The translations under genes were made by a program, and so were the position numbers. The notes beneath the pieces are model-generated. The model saw nothing but the letters and a program-made list of their open reading frames with translations. It had not been told where the DNA came from and did no database searches. A stretch of 64,000 nucleotides of DNA from NCBI GenBank assembly GCA_023382975.1, contig JAHDXO010000062.1:1-64000 (forward strand), written 5' to 3'. Of this stretch, positions 20,501 through 28,462 are shown piece by piece. This stretch comes from Pirellulaceae bacterium (GTDB taxonomy: Bacteria > Planctomycetota > Planctomycetia > Pirellulales > Pirellulaceae). Within the stretch, counting starts at the first letter, position 1; every line of letters starts with the position of its first letter.

Positions 20501-23500
20501 TTAGGGTCACGCTGCCGCCGCTGTTGAAGAACGCGCCGCCGCTGGATGTTGTGGTGTTCCCGTTCATGTCGAAGCTGTGGCCCGTGTCGCCGGTCCGGAT
20601 GTCCACGGCGGCCCGGCTGCCCACCCGGAATCCGCCGCCCTCGCGCGAGGAACTCAGGATCCGGTTCCCGGTGATGGCGACCTGCGTATTGTCTTGGAGC
20701 GAGAAGGTCACGAGGCTGCCGTTTTCGGCGTAGAAGCCGGCGCCGGGACCGTAGGCCGTGTTGTTGGTGACATTCACATCGGTCAGGCTGACCGAGGCGG
20801 TTTGGCCGGAACTGAAGAACCCGCCGCCGCGACGGTCGTCGTTGCCGCTGCCCAGCGTCGCATTGGCGGTGATGTCCACGCCGGTGATGACCACGGCGCC
20901 GCGAGTGGAGAACGCCCCGCCGCTGCTGGTTCGGGCGGTGTTGTTGGTCAGCGTGGCTGCGCCGGGACTGGTCGCGGTGAGAGTGACGGTGCCGTGCCGG
21001 GCCACATGGTAGAACCCGCCGCCCTGCAGGCCCTGGTTCCCCTCGATCTTGACGTCGGTGAGGGTGACCGAGCCGTGATCGGACGTGTAGAACCCGCCGC
21101 CGTCACTGCGAGCCCAATTGTCCTGGATCGAACCGCCGGTGATGACCACCTGCCCGAAGTCGCTGTTGCGAAACCCGCCCCCACTGCGACCGAAGTTGTC
21201 GGAATCGCCGTCCGCCGGGTTGTACCGTCCGTCGGCGTTGGCGTCGAAGAAGCCGTTGCTGTCGATCACGGCGTTGTTCAGCCGCACCGAACCCTTCTGG
21301 GTATTCCAGAATCCGCCGCCGTCCCCTTCGTGATTCACGCTGGCGCTGCGCCCGCTGAAGTAATTGCCCGTGATCCGGACCGAATCGGCGCCGCTGCCGT
21401 CGATCACGCCAAAGCCTTCGTTGAAGAAGCCCGCGCCGCCGGCGTTGCCGCTGCCAACGGACCGGTTGCCCGCGATTTCGACGTCGCCCAGCAGGTTCAC
21501 CATCCCGTGCCCGCTGTTCCAGAACCCGCCGCCGCGGCGGTCGGCTTGGTCGGTGGTCGCGGTCGTGTTTCCGCCGATCAAGGTGTTGTTCAGCGTGACG
21601 ATGCTACCGCTTTCGTTCCCGAACCCGCCGCCGCGCCCGTTGGCGGCGTTGTTGATGACCTGCGAGTCGACGAGGGTCACCACTGCCCGGTGGCCGCGGC
21701 TGAAGAACCCGCCGCCGCGGCGGTCCTGGTTCGCCAACCCCACGACGTTGTCGCGGATGATCACGTTCTCCAGGGTGACGATCCCGTCGTCGTTGCGGAA
21801 CCCGCCGCCCGCCTCGGTCGTGTCCGTGACCAATCCACCCGCCAACGTCAGGTTGCGGAACACCACCTTGCTGTTGGGCAAGATCTGGAACACCCGATGG
21901 ACTCCGGCAGCGTCGATCACCGTCTGCGAGGCATCGGGAGAGCCGCCTGCGATCACGATCACTCCGTTCTGTTTGGCGATGTCCAGGTCGCCGCCAGTCC
22001 AATCGGTCGTGGAGAACGGATTGGTGCCGCTGTCGCTGCCGGCTAGGCTCAGCGTGTAGGTTCCGATCGCCAGGCGGACGATGTCGACCGCTGCGGTGGA
22101 CGTATTGGCGGCGATGATCGCTTCCCGCAGCGTGCCACCGCTGAGGCCGTCGCTCGTGAGAGTCACGGTGGCCACCTTGGTCACCTCCGTGGCTGCCATG
22201 TCCGTCGCCGAATTTCCGTTGTTGTCCGTCGCTACCACGCGGGCCTGGAACTTGCCTCCCGCCGTCGGCGTGTAACTGACGGTCGGTCCGGCCATCGTGA
22301 ACGTTGCTCCATCCGGCTGAGTGATCGTCCAGGTGTACGCGAACGGGCCGGCGCCGCTGGCCTCCGCGTTCAGGTTCACGGCGGTGCCGGTCTCGCCTGC
22401 GGCAGGGACAAGTAGAGTGGTGATCACCGGCCCCGCCGAGACAATCTCGTACGCGCCCAGATCGGCGATGCCGTTCTGCGGCCGGGCGACGCCGCGCTGG
22501 TCGGTGGGCCGCGTCGAGTCCGAGGAGGCGTCCGCGGCGCTGCTGCCGGCCGGGATCGCATGCGTCCAAGTCGTGCCGCCGTTGTCGGCCAGGGCGGCGA
22601 GTTGGGGATCGGTCGCGTCCGAGGTGCCCGAACCACTCAGGGCCGTTCCCAAGTGCACGCCAATGATGTTGTGCCCCGCCAGGTTGATCGTGTTCCGCGT
22701 GTCGGCCGGCGTCGCGCCGGTGTCGATTTGGCGGAGGTTCCCGAAGACGATGCTGTTCTCCAGCGTCATCACACCGCTGCTCAATTCCAAACCTCCGGCA
22801 TTGTTCCCGGTGGACCGGTTACCCGCGACGGTCACGTGGTTGAGATTCGAGATCGAATCGCTGCTGACGCTTTGCAGGCCGCCGCCGTCGGCGTCGCGGA
22901 ACGTATCGTCGGGCAGGATGCCGGCCCGGTTGCCGCTGATCGTCGAGTTGGTGATGTTCAGGGTGCCGTGCCAGTTGCGGATGCCGCCGCCGCCGTCGAC
23001 CGCGATGTTGCCCGCGATCAGCGACCCGGAGATGTTGACGACGGCTGCCGCTTGATCGACGACCAAGCCGCCGCCCGCCCCACGCCAGAAATTCTCCGTG
23101 TGATTGAAGACCACTCGGTTGTCTTGAATGGTCGAGTCGATGATGTCCACTTGCCCGCTGGAGTTGGTGAACATGCCCGCGCCGCGGCCGTACGACTGGT
23201 TATTGGTCAAGGTCACGCGGTCCAGGGTCATCTTTCCCCCGCCGCCGTTGAAAACGCCGCCCCCGTCGCGGTTGACGTCGCCGCTGCCCAGAGTTCGATT
23301 GCCGCTGATATCGACCCGCGTGGCCAAGACCGTTCCGGCGTTATTGCGGATCCCGCCGCCGACGTTTGAAATGGCCGTGTTGTTGTTCACGGTACTGTCC
23401 GTGATGATCACGAGACAGTTGGTGGAGTTGTTGGAGAAACCGCCTCCAAGCGTGGCGGCGGTGTTTCCGTCGATGTGGCTGTTGGTGATTTCGACCCGGC

Positions 23501-26500
23501 CGCTGCTGTTGTTGAAGAAACCGCCGCCCTGGTCGCTGGACTGGTTGCCGGTCACCGAGACGCCGTTCAAGATCACGACGCCTTCGTTGTCGTTGTAGAA
23601 GCCGCCGCCCTGGTCGTTGGTCTGGTTGTCCCGGATGATGTTGCCGCTGATGCTGCCGCCGTGGAGGACGATCTTGCCGGAGTTCCGGTTGTCGAACCCG
23701 CCGCCGCGGCGGGCTACGTTGTTGTCGATCGTCAGATTGGTCCCCTCGATGAAACCGAAGTTGGCGTTGTAGATCCCGCCCCCGTGCCGATTGTCCAACT
23801 GGATGCCGCCTTCGTTGTCTTCCGCGGCGACGTTGTTCGAGATCACGGTTTCCGTCGCCGTGATGCGCCCGTTGCTGTTGTAGATTCCGGCCCCCTGGCC
23901 CTGGGCGACGTTGTTGGTGATGTCCGCGTCCTGCAGCACCAGCAGCGTGCCGGTCCCGTCCTGGTGGATGCCGGCGCCGGGCGAGTTGGTCTGGGTCAGG
24001 TGCTTGGTGAAGTTGCCTGTGATCGTGACGCCGGTCAGTCGGACCTCGCCGCTGTCGCGGTTGTGCAGGCCACCGCCGGCCTCGGTGGTCGTGTTCCCCG
24101 AGATTTCTCCGCCGGTCCAGTCGATCAGGCCCGCCCCGGCGTTCCAGATGCCGCCGCCCTGACGCCGGTCGGAGATTACGAGATTGTCTTTGACGTCCAG
24201 GTTGGTCGCCGCGATCGTCCCGTACGAGGCGATTCCCCCGCCCGGGCCCGCGGCTTGGTTGTTCCGTACGACGCTGTCGGAGATCGTCAACATCGCGTTC
24301 CCGTCCAGGTACAAGCCGCCTCCACGGCGCTCGTCGTTTGCGCCCGGGCTGCTCAACTCTGTACGATTGCCTTCGATGATCGAACCGGAAACGTTGACGA
24401 TCCCCTGAGCCCGGAAGCCGCCGCCGTACCGATTGCTGCCGGAGGGCAGGCCGAAGGCGGCGACATTGTCCCGGATCTCGCTGTCGATGATCGTCACGAT
24501 GCTGTCGGTGTTTTCGGCGTAGAATCCGCCGCCGTCCAAACCGGCCTTGTTCCCGCTGAGCGTCACGTTCTGCAGCGTGACGCGGGTGGTGCGAATCACC
24601 GCGAACCCGCCGCCGTGGCGCGGCGTGGTGTTATTCTCGATCTTGGCGTTGCTCAGGGTGACTTGGCCGGTGTGCGAATCGCGGCCTGCCTGGAAGCCAC
24701 CGCCGCGGCGGTCGTCGTTGTTGTCCACCGGCACGTCGATCTGGTTGCCAGAGATGCTCACCGCGCCGGGACTGGTCCCGGTCAGCGTCACGATGCCGTC
24801 GTCCATGTGGAAGCCGGCCCCGGCGCCGTGGGCCCGGTTATGGTCGATCTTGACATCCTCGCCCGTCACCACGGACAACGCGCCGACACTGTAGAACCCG
24901 CCGCCGTTGTTGTTCTGGTCGTTGCCGTCTTCGCCCAAGGTGCGATTGTTCACGATGTCCACCCGCGTCAACTCCACCGTACCGCGGTTCGAAAAGCCGC
25001 CGCCGTGGCCGCGGCGAGTCGTGTTGCCGGAGATCGTCGTATCCCGGATGGTCACGACATTCCGCGTGGACCCGGCGTAGAAGCCGCCGCCCTCGTCGCC
25101 GGCCGTGTTATTCGCGATTGTCGCGTTGGCGATCGCGATGCGTGCGTCCTCCGTGGTGTAGAACGCGCCTCCGCTGCGGTCGTCGCGCGTGGCCTGGTTG
25201 CCCGAGATCATGCCGCCGTCGAGGTTCACGATCGCGTCGTTTCGCGCGCTGAAACCTCCACCGTGGCCGGCGGTGACGTTATTCTTGATGTCGACGTTTG
25301 TCAGGTTGACGGTACCTTGTCCGGAAGCGCGGAATCCGGCACCATCATGGTCCGGGGACGCGATCGTATTGCCGGAGATTTCCACGCTGCCGCTGGTGGC
25401 CTGGATCGTGACCGTGCCGTCGTCGTTGGAGAATCCAGCGCCCTCGCCGTAGGCAGTGTTATTGCGAATGTCGCCGTCGATGATGGTTACGCGACCGGTG
25501 CCGCGCTCGTTGCGAAAGCCGCCGCCCACTCGGTTGTCAGTGCCTGTGCCCAGCGTCCGGTTGCCGACGATGTCGGTACGGGTCAAGTTGACCACGCCGC
25601 GGTTGAAAAACCCGCCGCCGCTGCTGGTTTCGGCGGTGTTGTTTTCAAGGATGCCGTCAAGGATCGTGACCACGCCGGCGCCGTCGTTGTTGTGAAACCC
25701 GCCGCCGGTGCGCCGGGCCGCGTTGTTCCGTACGGCGACGCCGTCCAGCGTCACCTGTCCGGCCTGGGCGTTGTAGAACCCGCCGCCGTCCTGGTCGGTG
25801 AGCGTGGTGTTCATCACGTTCCCCGAGATCTCGCCGTCGGTGATCGTTACCCGACCTTCGTCCGCATTGTGGAATCCAGCCCCGCTGCCCGTGCTGATGT
25901 TGTCCTGGATCAGGCCGTTCTCGATCAGCACCACGCCGGTGCCGACGTTGCGGAAGCCGCCGCCCGTCTGGCCGTCGTTGATCAACCTGTTGCGAGAGAC
26001 TTCGACGTGGGCGTGGGCGGAGACCGCCAGGGTGACCGCGCCGTAGTAGTTGATGAACCCGCCACCGGCATTGGCAGCGGTGTTGTCCGTGAGGTTGACG
26101 TCCGTGGCCGTGACGGAGGCTAGCAGCCCGACCTGGTAGAAACCACCGCCCTGGTTGCCGGACGAGTTGTGGGCAATGTCCAAGCCGCTGAGCGTGACCT
26201 GCCCCAGGTTCATGAACGCACCGCCGTTGGTGCCCGCCTGGTTATTCGCCAGCGAGCCGCCGCTCATGACTACCCGCGCCGGGGCAGCGTTGTTGCGAAA
26301 GCCACCGGCCTCGGTGCCGGCCGTGTTGTTGTCGAGCACGACGTCCGTCAGCGTCACGATCCCGCGGTCCGTGTTGTAGAATCCTCCGCCGACATCCCGG
26401 GCACGGTTGTTGCGGATCGTGCCGCCGACAATCGTCACCTCGCCGTTCTGTTGGTTGTAGAACCCGCCCCCGTGTTGTCCGACGGTGGGCGAACCGTTAT

Positions 26501-27482
26501 CGGTGATGGTGGCATTGGCCAGCAAGACCTGGCCGTGCTCGGCGTTGTAGAAGCCGCCGCCGTGTCGGTCGGTGCGCGTATTTCCCTGTCCGTCGTTGCC
26601 CGCTTGGTTATTGGTGATGGTGATCGACGTCAATCCACTGCCATCGATCACGCCATGCTGCGTGTTGTATAAGCCGCCGCCGTGGCCGCGGGTGGTGTTA
26701 TCGTTGAAAGTCAGGTTGCCCGTGAGAACCGCATTCGTCCGCCCGTTGCTGAAGAGGCCGGCACCGTTGCGGTCGTCTTGGCTGATCCGATTGCCCGTGA
26801 CCATCGTGGTCCCGCCGATGACCAACGAACCTTCGTTGACATAGATCCCTCCTCCGTTGCCGTAGGCGATGTTGTTGCGGATCGTGCTGTCAACGATCGT
26901 CAAGGACGAGCGGGTCCCCGAACTGTAGATCCCTCCCCCGTGGTCGTCGCTGGTCGTGGTGACGTTCTGTTCCAAGCTGATCCGGTCGAGAATGACGGTT
27001 CCTTGGTCGTTCCGAATTCCACCGCCGACGTCGCTGGCTTGTCCGCCGCGGATCGTCACGTCGCGGAAAGTCACCGCCGCCCCGTCGAAAACCTGGAACA
27101 ACCGGTCGCCAAGGCCCGTGGCGTCGATGGTAGTGGCTCCCGCACCGGCTCCGACGATCTCAATGACTCCGTTGATCTTCCGTATGTCCAGATCGCCGCT
27201 CGCGGACTGATCCTCGTTGGCTCCGGATAAGGTGAGCGTATAGGTGCCCGCTGCCAGTTGGATCGTATCTACCGCATCCGTTGAAGCGTTCGCAGCGATC
27301 ACCGCTTCGCGCAAGGTTCCGCCCGATAATCCGTCGGTGAACACACCGGGGCTGAGGATGGCTAGCAGGTGCCGGGCTTCGAGCGGCTCCAGGAGCAGGC
27401 GGCGGAATCTGCGTTGGCGCTGTCCTCTGGCGGAACCGAGGTGACGACGTTGGCCTTGGAAAATCGGATCGGGGCGCATCAT
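11595..27482 (-). CDS. Giant exported beta-helix and strand-repeat protein, 5,295 aa
   Basis: The start has a very basic segment and LLLEPLEARHLLA (29-41), the N-terminal signature of large exported planctomycete proteins. Module A (about 48-1683) opens with GGTLREAVIAAN, continues as scores of 20-30-residue parallel beta-helix repeats built on NNTA-x-G-x-GGGFYN, and closes with a choice-of-anchor-Q-like domain (DPQLAALADNGGTTWTHAIP). A PKD-like domain (about 1690-1770) links to module B (about 1777-3335), built the same way and ending DPLLGPLADNGGFSRTHALL. From about 3600 on, autotransporter-type strand repeats follow (SGTLVLPTANTYTGTTTVSA). The last 33 residues (KRRGFLAFPG onward) break the pattern, so the C terminus looks truncated or frameshifted; no sorting domain is visible. 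It is probably a surface or extracellular adhesin-like protein. Long plus-strand frames inside it are antisense shadows. Confidence 0.88.
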   Translation of the reverse strand: MMRPDPIFQGQRRHLGSARGQRQRRFRRLLLEPLEARHLLAILSPGVFTDGLSGGTLREAVIAANASTDAVDTIQLAAGTYTLTLSGANEDQSASGDLDIRKINGVIEIVGAGAGATTIDATGLGDRLFQVFDGAAVTFRDVTIRGGQASDVGGGIRNDQGTVILDRISLEQNVTTTSDDHGGGIYSSGTRSSLTIVDSTIRNNIAYGNGGGIYVNEGSLVIGGTTMVTGNRISQDDRNGAGLFSNGRTNAVLTGNLTFNDNTTRGHGGGLYNTQHGVIDGSGLTSITITNNQAGNDGQGNTRTDRHGGGFYNAEHGQVLLANATITDNGSPTVGQHGGGFYNQQNGEVTIVGGTIRNNRARDVGGGFYNTDRGIVTLTDVVLDNNTAGTEAGGFRNNAAPARVVMSGGSLANNQAGTNGGAFMNLGQVTLSGLDIAHNSSGNQGGGFYQVGLLASVTATDVNLTDNTAANAGGGFINYYGAVTLAVSAHAHVEVSRNRLINDGQTGGGFRNVGTGVVLIENGLIQDNISTGSGAGFHNADEGRVTITDGEISGNVMNTTLTDQDGGGFYNAQAGQVTLDGVAVRNNAARRTGGGFHNNDGAGVVTILDGILENNTAETSSGGGFFNRGVVNLTRTDIVGNRTLGTGTDNRVGGGFRNERGTGRVTIIDGDIRNNTAYGEGAGFSNDDGTVTIQATSGSVEISGNTIASPDHDGAGFRASGQGTVNLTNVDIKNNVTAGHGGGFSARNDAIVNLDGGMISGNQATRDDRSGGAFYTTEDARIAIANATIANNTAGDEGGGFYAGSTRNVVTIRDTTISGNTTRRGHGGGFSNRGTVELTRVDIVNNRTLGEDGNDQNNNGGGFYSVGALSVVTGEDVKIDHNRAHGAGAGFHMDDGIVTLTGTSPGAVSISGNQIDVPVDNNDDRRGGGFQAGRDSHTGQVTLSNAKIENNTTPRHGGGFAVIRTTRVTLQNVTLSGNKAGLDGGGFYAENTDSIVTIIDSEIRDNVAAFGLPSGSNRYGGGFRAQGIVNVSGSIIEGNRTELSSPGANDERRGGGLYLDGNAMLTISDSVVRNNQAAGPGGGIASYGTIAATNLDVKDNLVISDRRQGGGIWNAGAGLIDWTGGEISGNTTTEAGGGLHNRDSGEVRLTGVTITGNFTKHLTQTNSPGAGIHQDGTGTLLVLQDADITNNVAQGQGAGIYNSNGRITATETVISNNVAAEDNEGGIQLDNRHGGGIYNANFGFIEGTNLTIDNNVARRGGGFDNRNSGKIVLHGGSISGNIIRDNQTNDQGGGFYNDNEGVVILNGVSVTGNQSSDQGGGFFNNSSGRVEITNSHIDGNTAATLGGGFSNNSTNCLVIITDSTVNNNTAISNVGGGIRNNAGTVLATRVDISGNRTLGSGDVNRDGGGVFNGGGGKMTLDRVTLTNNQSYGRGAGMFTNSSGQVDIIDSTIQDNRVVFNHTENFWRGAGGGLVVDQAAAVVNISGSLIAGNIAVDGGGGIRNWHGTLNITNSTISGNRAGILPDDTFRDADGGGLQSVSSDSISNLNHVTVAGNRSTGNNAGGLELSSGVMTLENSIVFGNLRQIDTGATPADTRNTINLAGHNIIGVHLGTALSGSGTSDATDPQLAALADNGGTTWTHAIPAGSSAADASSDSTRPTDQRGVARPQNGIADLGAYEIVSAGPVITTLLVPAAGETGTAVNLNAEASGAGPFAYTWTITQPDGATFTMAGPTVSYTPTAGGKFQARVVATDNNGNSATDMAATEVTKVATVTLTSDGLSGGTLREAIIAANTSTAAVDIVRLAIGTYTLSLAGSDSGTNPFSTTDWTGGDLDIAKQNGVIVIAGGSPDASQTVIDAAGVHRVFQILPNSKVVFRNLTLAGGLVTDTTEAGGGFRNDDGIVTLENVIIRDNVVGLANQDRRGGGFFSRGHRAVVTLVDSQVINNAANGRGGGFGNESGSIVTLNNTLIGGNTTATTDQADRRGGGFWNSGHGMVNLLGDVEIAGNRSVGSGNAGGAGFFNEGFGVIDGSGADSVRITGNYFSGRSASVNHEGDGGGFWNTQKGSVRLNNAVIDSNGFFDANADGRYNPADGDSDNFGRSGGGFRNSDFGQVVITGGSIQDNWARSDGGGFYTSDHGSVTLTDVKIEGNQGLQGGGFYHVARHGTVTLTATSPGAATLTNNTARTSSGGAFSTRGAVVITGVDITANATLGSGNDDRRGGGFFSSGQTASVSLTDVNVTNNTAYGPGAGFYAENGSLVTFSLQDNTQVAITGNRILSSSREGGGFRVGSRAAVDIRTGDTGHSFDMNGNTTTSSGGAFFNSGGSVTLSNGTISGYSLINSGNGGAFYNQNSGVVTLTNVIIENNTAADNGGGFYNENSTGVVTIIDGAIRNNRSNGENDVNDASSNNHGGGFYNRGSVLLTRTDVTGNQTLGAANNQHHGGGFYNENRFSSVTLVDSLLNGNSAYGHGGGFYSADGQVTIRSDALASVQIAGNTINASDREGGGFFATGMTLVTLENVDVENNTATSHGGGFSAQGDAVVAMTGGAITDNQSTRTDRDGGGFRLVGQAAVNLTDVSLQDNTAGRRGGGFRAESIDNRVTMTGGRISNNLARTDDGGGFFNRGSVTLTNVSVDNNLADGSGNDDHGGGGFYSEGYGANVSITGGVITQNLAYGVGGGFANINGTVTITGTDITKNTVLSTDRGGGGFWTQNSGRVTISDSEISENVSTNHGGGFHVGTSDNNIWNAGSVELTNVSIVDNVARLEGGGFASFSNHSSVIFLNTGEALNRISGNRTLESYGGGFSARGRLDMTGVLVDNNRSDADGPAGTNNDEKRGGGGYVEQSATIANLVDVSFTLNQGGQGAGLHIRDAQVTLTAADPAQRAEISGNTVVSTSREGGGLWVSGVGELIASRVDIADNSATSNGGGIIIMDRGRLTLSDAGVRGNQTAANGGGIRNQGNGLVWLEDVLISENTAAQQGGGFYNNDSTGAFVLSRVSITDNKAESNHAGGFRNSGQVTGQDVVILGNEAGSADRTNNNDNNRIGGGFYNNGSSAVVDLTRVQIVANQAHGRGGGFYSDGSSRVSLTDFVISANNTDQGNNEGQGRGGGFWNSGGASVTLSRGEIADNESFGHGGGFFQEGSGSSVDLTHVTISGNAAGKDQTDGSWVDGRVGGGFYATTGGARVTLTHVTITDNANTRNGADAGAGFRVDSAGNRVTLTDSIVYGNFRNMDATPIPDDIDSRVGNGNLRLAGNNVLGVTTGDALGGETGGIIAADPLLGPLADNGGFSRTHALLPGSPAIDAAVWSTAVEDQRSFSRTFAGNAAADVGAFEVAPLVFDDTLGVDRFRLQLNAAADMIELRNDNDGSLLAQSPRAATTGVVLSGLDGGDTLTVDFAHGDPIPERDGLTFHGGEPAGTPGDRLIIANGSFNTVVKTFTGPDSGTIEVDGKVIAYTGLEPVDFSGDQIASLTINLPASATEAVIEDDSTPGDDVWQIRRTGGAWFETTSFPIPSDSLTINAVGDTTVVVQDFDYSASTGPAVLTFSGVGGGNTFRLGGSERLPDGAALILTGDASFDLVAHTETVGSLSDSVGGTRLDLGTGHLTVGGNENDTTFAATIVGSGSLTKVGGGILTLTNGASSYTGATVVNGGVLQLAHINATGTTSGVTVNNAGLLELAGIGTYNRPLSLNDGATLRGTGSSTYSASGNPVIASGATVTLATSAGSDQLNIGSGYTNASGSTVTPTINISGPGMVALNSSSSGFRGQWVVQAGTLRATMAGAFGSPAASLPLIGSTLTLDGGDLLVRASGDVVFNAGSGSAIPVTVSGATAAITSQQSSGTAFFATIFGSLTFSGSNSLTFTQDGSITSAGDLQYIFGGGLTADGNATINLPRIVGTVRPVLRLNGGISDGGSARTFTFDNSSLVAGSSVVVMGSSRTLSAESQIDLTGTQVMHYIAVSASANDHAKIRLANTEAGNGAIYEIRENSDATFDNKMIVDSSGRLQIGRVSPGAGVTHSLGSLTINNGSTLTVATGNNLTGNTPFGATFVNYTTLNGPGTLNVGNNGTGVGTLTLAGTVADGGSAGSLTKSGSGTLVLPTANTYTGTTTVSAGVLRITHGQALGTTAGGTVVADGAALQLDGNIAVGSELLTIGGQGISSTGALRNVSGNNSWAGNITTASGVQSRIHSDAGKLTVTGNITSPGVNTLVLSGEGAGEVSGAIGGVHQLTKLGSGTWALSGTNTYTTVTNVSAGTLIANSPNALGTAAVGSVVSSGATLDVRADVGNEAITSLAGSGVGGNGALITSTGTGRVGGAVTLTGDTTLGGGGSLALDGAIGGTHAMTKTGAGTVTLGGTSTYSGATAVNAGTLLVNGEIASNTTVTNPGILGGTGTINGTVGGAGTVAPGTSPGVLTINGDFTPTGTVAFEVHPPASSAGTNYDQLVVKGLLDLSGAALSFSGSAGAVAANQFATLIANDFSEVTEAATNYAQGSLVTINDNNYRIYYSGGDGNDVVLVEASTPTTVYVDDSFSGNVGQVIADADLGTTDNQLALFGVTAFTTINAGLAAVADGGTIVINGGTYGEAVSLTGTRAIRVTGLNAAQTVTINSLTTAIGQNVQIDGSSNLTIGDATSTTIAGQITGSGSVTKQGAGRGTLSANNSYAGVTNVNAGQLQITQSSALGTTAGGTVVADTARLELANNITVTGELLTITGQGGNNVGALQTVAGDNTWDGNLILGNSDTRIGAMADTLTVTGVIDDGVATLPLNVRNGTTGTTILTGASTYGGATNVIVGVLKLAGGDNRLPTASTLNVGNGANVGSATFDLNGQNQTLGGLVSVGTTMPKSITNSGTADSTVTVNLSSGEQTYAGVLSDGPTNSLSLTKSGTGTQRLGGANTYQGATAVSGGILVADSDTALGGTTGATSVSNGASLQLAGEVTVTGETVTIHGAGAASLGALQAASSVSATWAGTIVIGSDFARLGAQSNGTLLVSGAIIDGPGGVSANDLDISAAGANGKVVFSAPAGTNAYSGVTAIVRGTLELGADNTLPTTTILDVDKISGVTDVATVDLKGFHQQIAGLRDTATTNVNGIVTNSSGTSATFIIGATDAFQFDGQITGNLALVKAGSGRQTLAGGATNSYTGSTTVNDGTLALAKASGGSVVAVPGHLFIGDGSGVANSAVVELGGSGGNQIANSSDVTIHGDGRLDLNGLSEVIDGLHGTGSIDSGVSGTATLTVGQNNDPSPTFSGSISDGAGTVALTKVGSGTQTLAGGGKRRGFLAFPGCRGHRGGHAEYVPASVSVRGLRP

Positions 27483-28100
27483 GGGAGAGTTCCTTCGGCA
27501 AAATCAAGGCAGGAGCGACCAAGAGGAAATGCAGCGGGGGCGCAGTGCGGCCGCGCAAGAGCGCGCCGGGTTATGGTGTTGCGGTTCAGACGATGAAGCC
27601 ACGGACCCATCCTGCGGCGCATCGAGCCGCTGGTCTCGATCAAGGGAAAGCGTCGGAATGACTCGTCCTCCGGACGGAAGATGGATACCGCTGCCAAGCA
27701 CCATTGCCCATGCCATCGCGGGGGATCGATTCCTCAGAGTAACAGAGCGAACCGCAATGTCAAGAATTTGACCCATTTATCTGGTGCTGTATTTTCCAGA
27801 TCCGATTTTCAACGTTGGGCGAAACCATCAGGCCTAGCCCGGATTATTCACGGGGGCGCGTTGTAGCACAGGCAGCTTGCCTGTGTCTCCAAGTACAGGC
27901 TGGCAGCCTGTACTACGGCGCCGGGATCCAGGCGTCCCGGCCACAGATGATGGATCGGTCACCGGCGACAGCAACAATCGATCAACCTGGCCAGCACCTG
28001 CCGGTCATTGCCAAGAATCGCCGCAAAGGGGCGAATACGCCAGCAGGTGTTAGGTCAGTCCCGATCTTCCGGCAGGTTGCGCAGTTTCAAGGAGCCCGCG
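27483..28100. other. Intergenic region with a dispersed hairpin repeat
   Basis: No gene is supported here. The part next to 27483 should hold the promoter of the giant protein, but no clear -35/-10 pair was found. Bases 27838-27917 carry a dispersed repeat described separately. The remainder to 28100 ends in the ribosome-binding site of the small membrane protein gene. Confidence 0.5.
27838..27917. repeat. Dispersed double-hairpin repeat, copy 1
   Basis: The unit begins CCCGGATTATTCACGGGGGC and holds two adjacent hairpins, ACAGGC-AGCTT-GCCTGT and TACAGGCT-GGC-AGCCTGTA. It recurs at 38462-38540, and a partial relative (GCACAGGCTGGCCGCCCGTGC) lies near 60214. This is a genome-wide type of repeat rather than part of a gene. 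Confidence 0.7.
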
Positions 28101-28433
28101 ATGCGTTTGATGTGGACGGACAGCGAGCGCGAGAATCTGTTCCGAGCGATTGACTCCCTGGAGGGCTCGCCCGACGCGAATCCTGCGACGCGTTGGGTGT
28201 ACGGCGTTGTTCTTCCCGCCCTGGCCTTGGTCCTGTCTGCATCCGTGTTCACCCGCGGCACCTGGGGGGCTGCGAGCCTCGTCGCTGCTTTCGCGCTGCT
28301 GGCACATTCCCATTGGTTCTGGTCGCCGTCCGAGAACTGGTACGGAGTGGGCTACGTGGGCAAGGTCGTTGCTCTGCTGGTGATTGTTGTGACGATCTTC
28401 TCCTTCCTGTGGTTGTTCTTCATGCGCTGGTGA
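28101..28433 (+). CDS. Small membrane protein of unknown function
   Basis: The 110-residue protein begins MRLMWTDSERENLFRAIDSL, a soluble N-terminal helix, and then has three hydrophobic segments (about 33-52, 56-74 and 83-107). AAGGAG lies 6 bases before the ATG at 28101, which fixes this start over an upstream in-frame ATG. No family was recognised. It runs convergent to the decayed helicase gene with a 29 bp gap. A short inner-membrane protein is the only safe statement. Confidence 0.75.
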   Translation: MRLMWTDSERENLFRAIDSLEGSPDANPATRWVYGVVLPALALVLSASVFTRGTWGAASLVAAFALLAHSHWFWSPSENWYGVGYVGKVVALLVIVVTIFSFLWLFFMRW

Positions 28434-28462
28434 TCGAGGCTTCGGCGGCGACCGCGTGGTGA

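Noticed and set aside
23475..26123. An 882-codon plus-strand open frame inside the giant gene, and several other long plus-strand frames between 12 and 27 kb
   Set aside because: They are antisense to the repeat protein. The translations are compositionally odd (Val, Ala, Asp, Arg rich), contain no domain, and lack ribosome-binding sites. They follow from the GC-rich, repetitive codons of the real gene.
12000..27000. Periodic sequence in the giant gene as a possible CRISPR array
   Set aside because: The repeats are degenerate, coding and in frame, with no constant repeat or variable spacers, and no cas genes are present.
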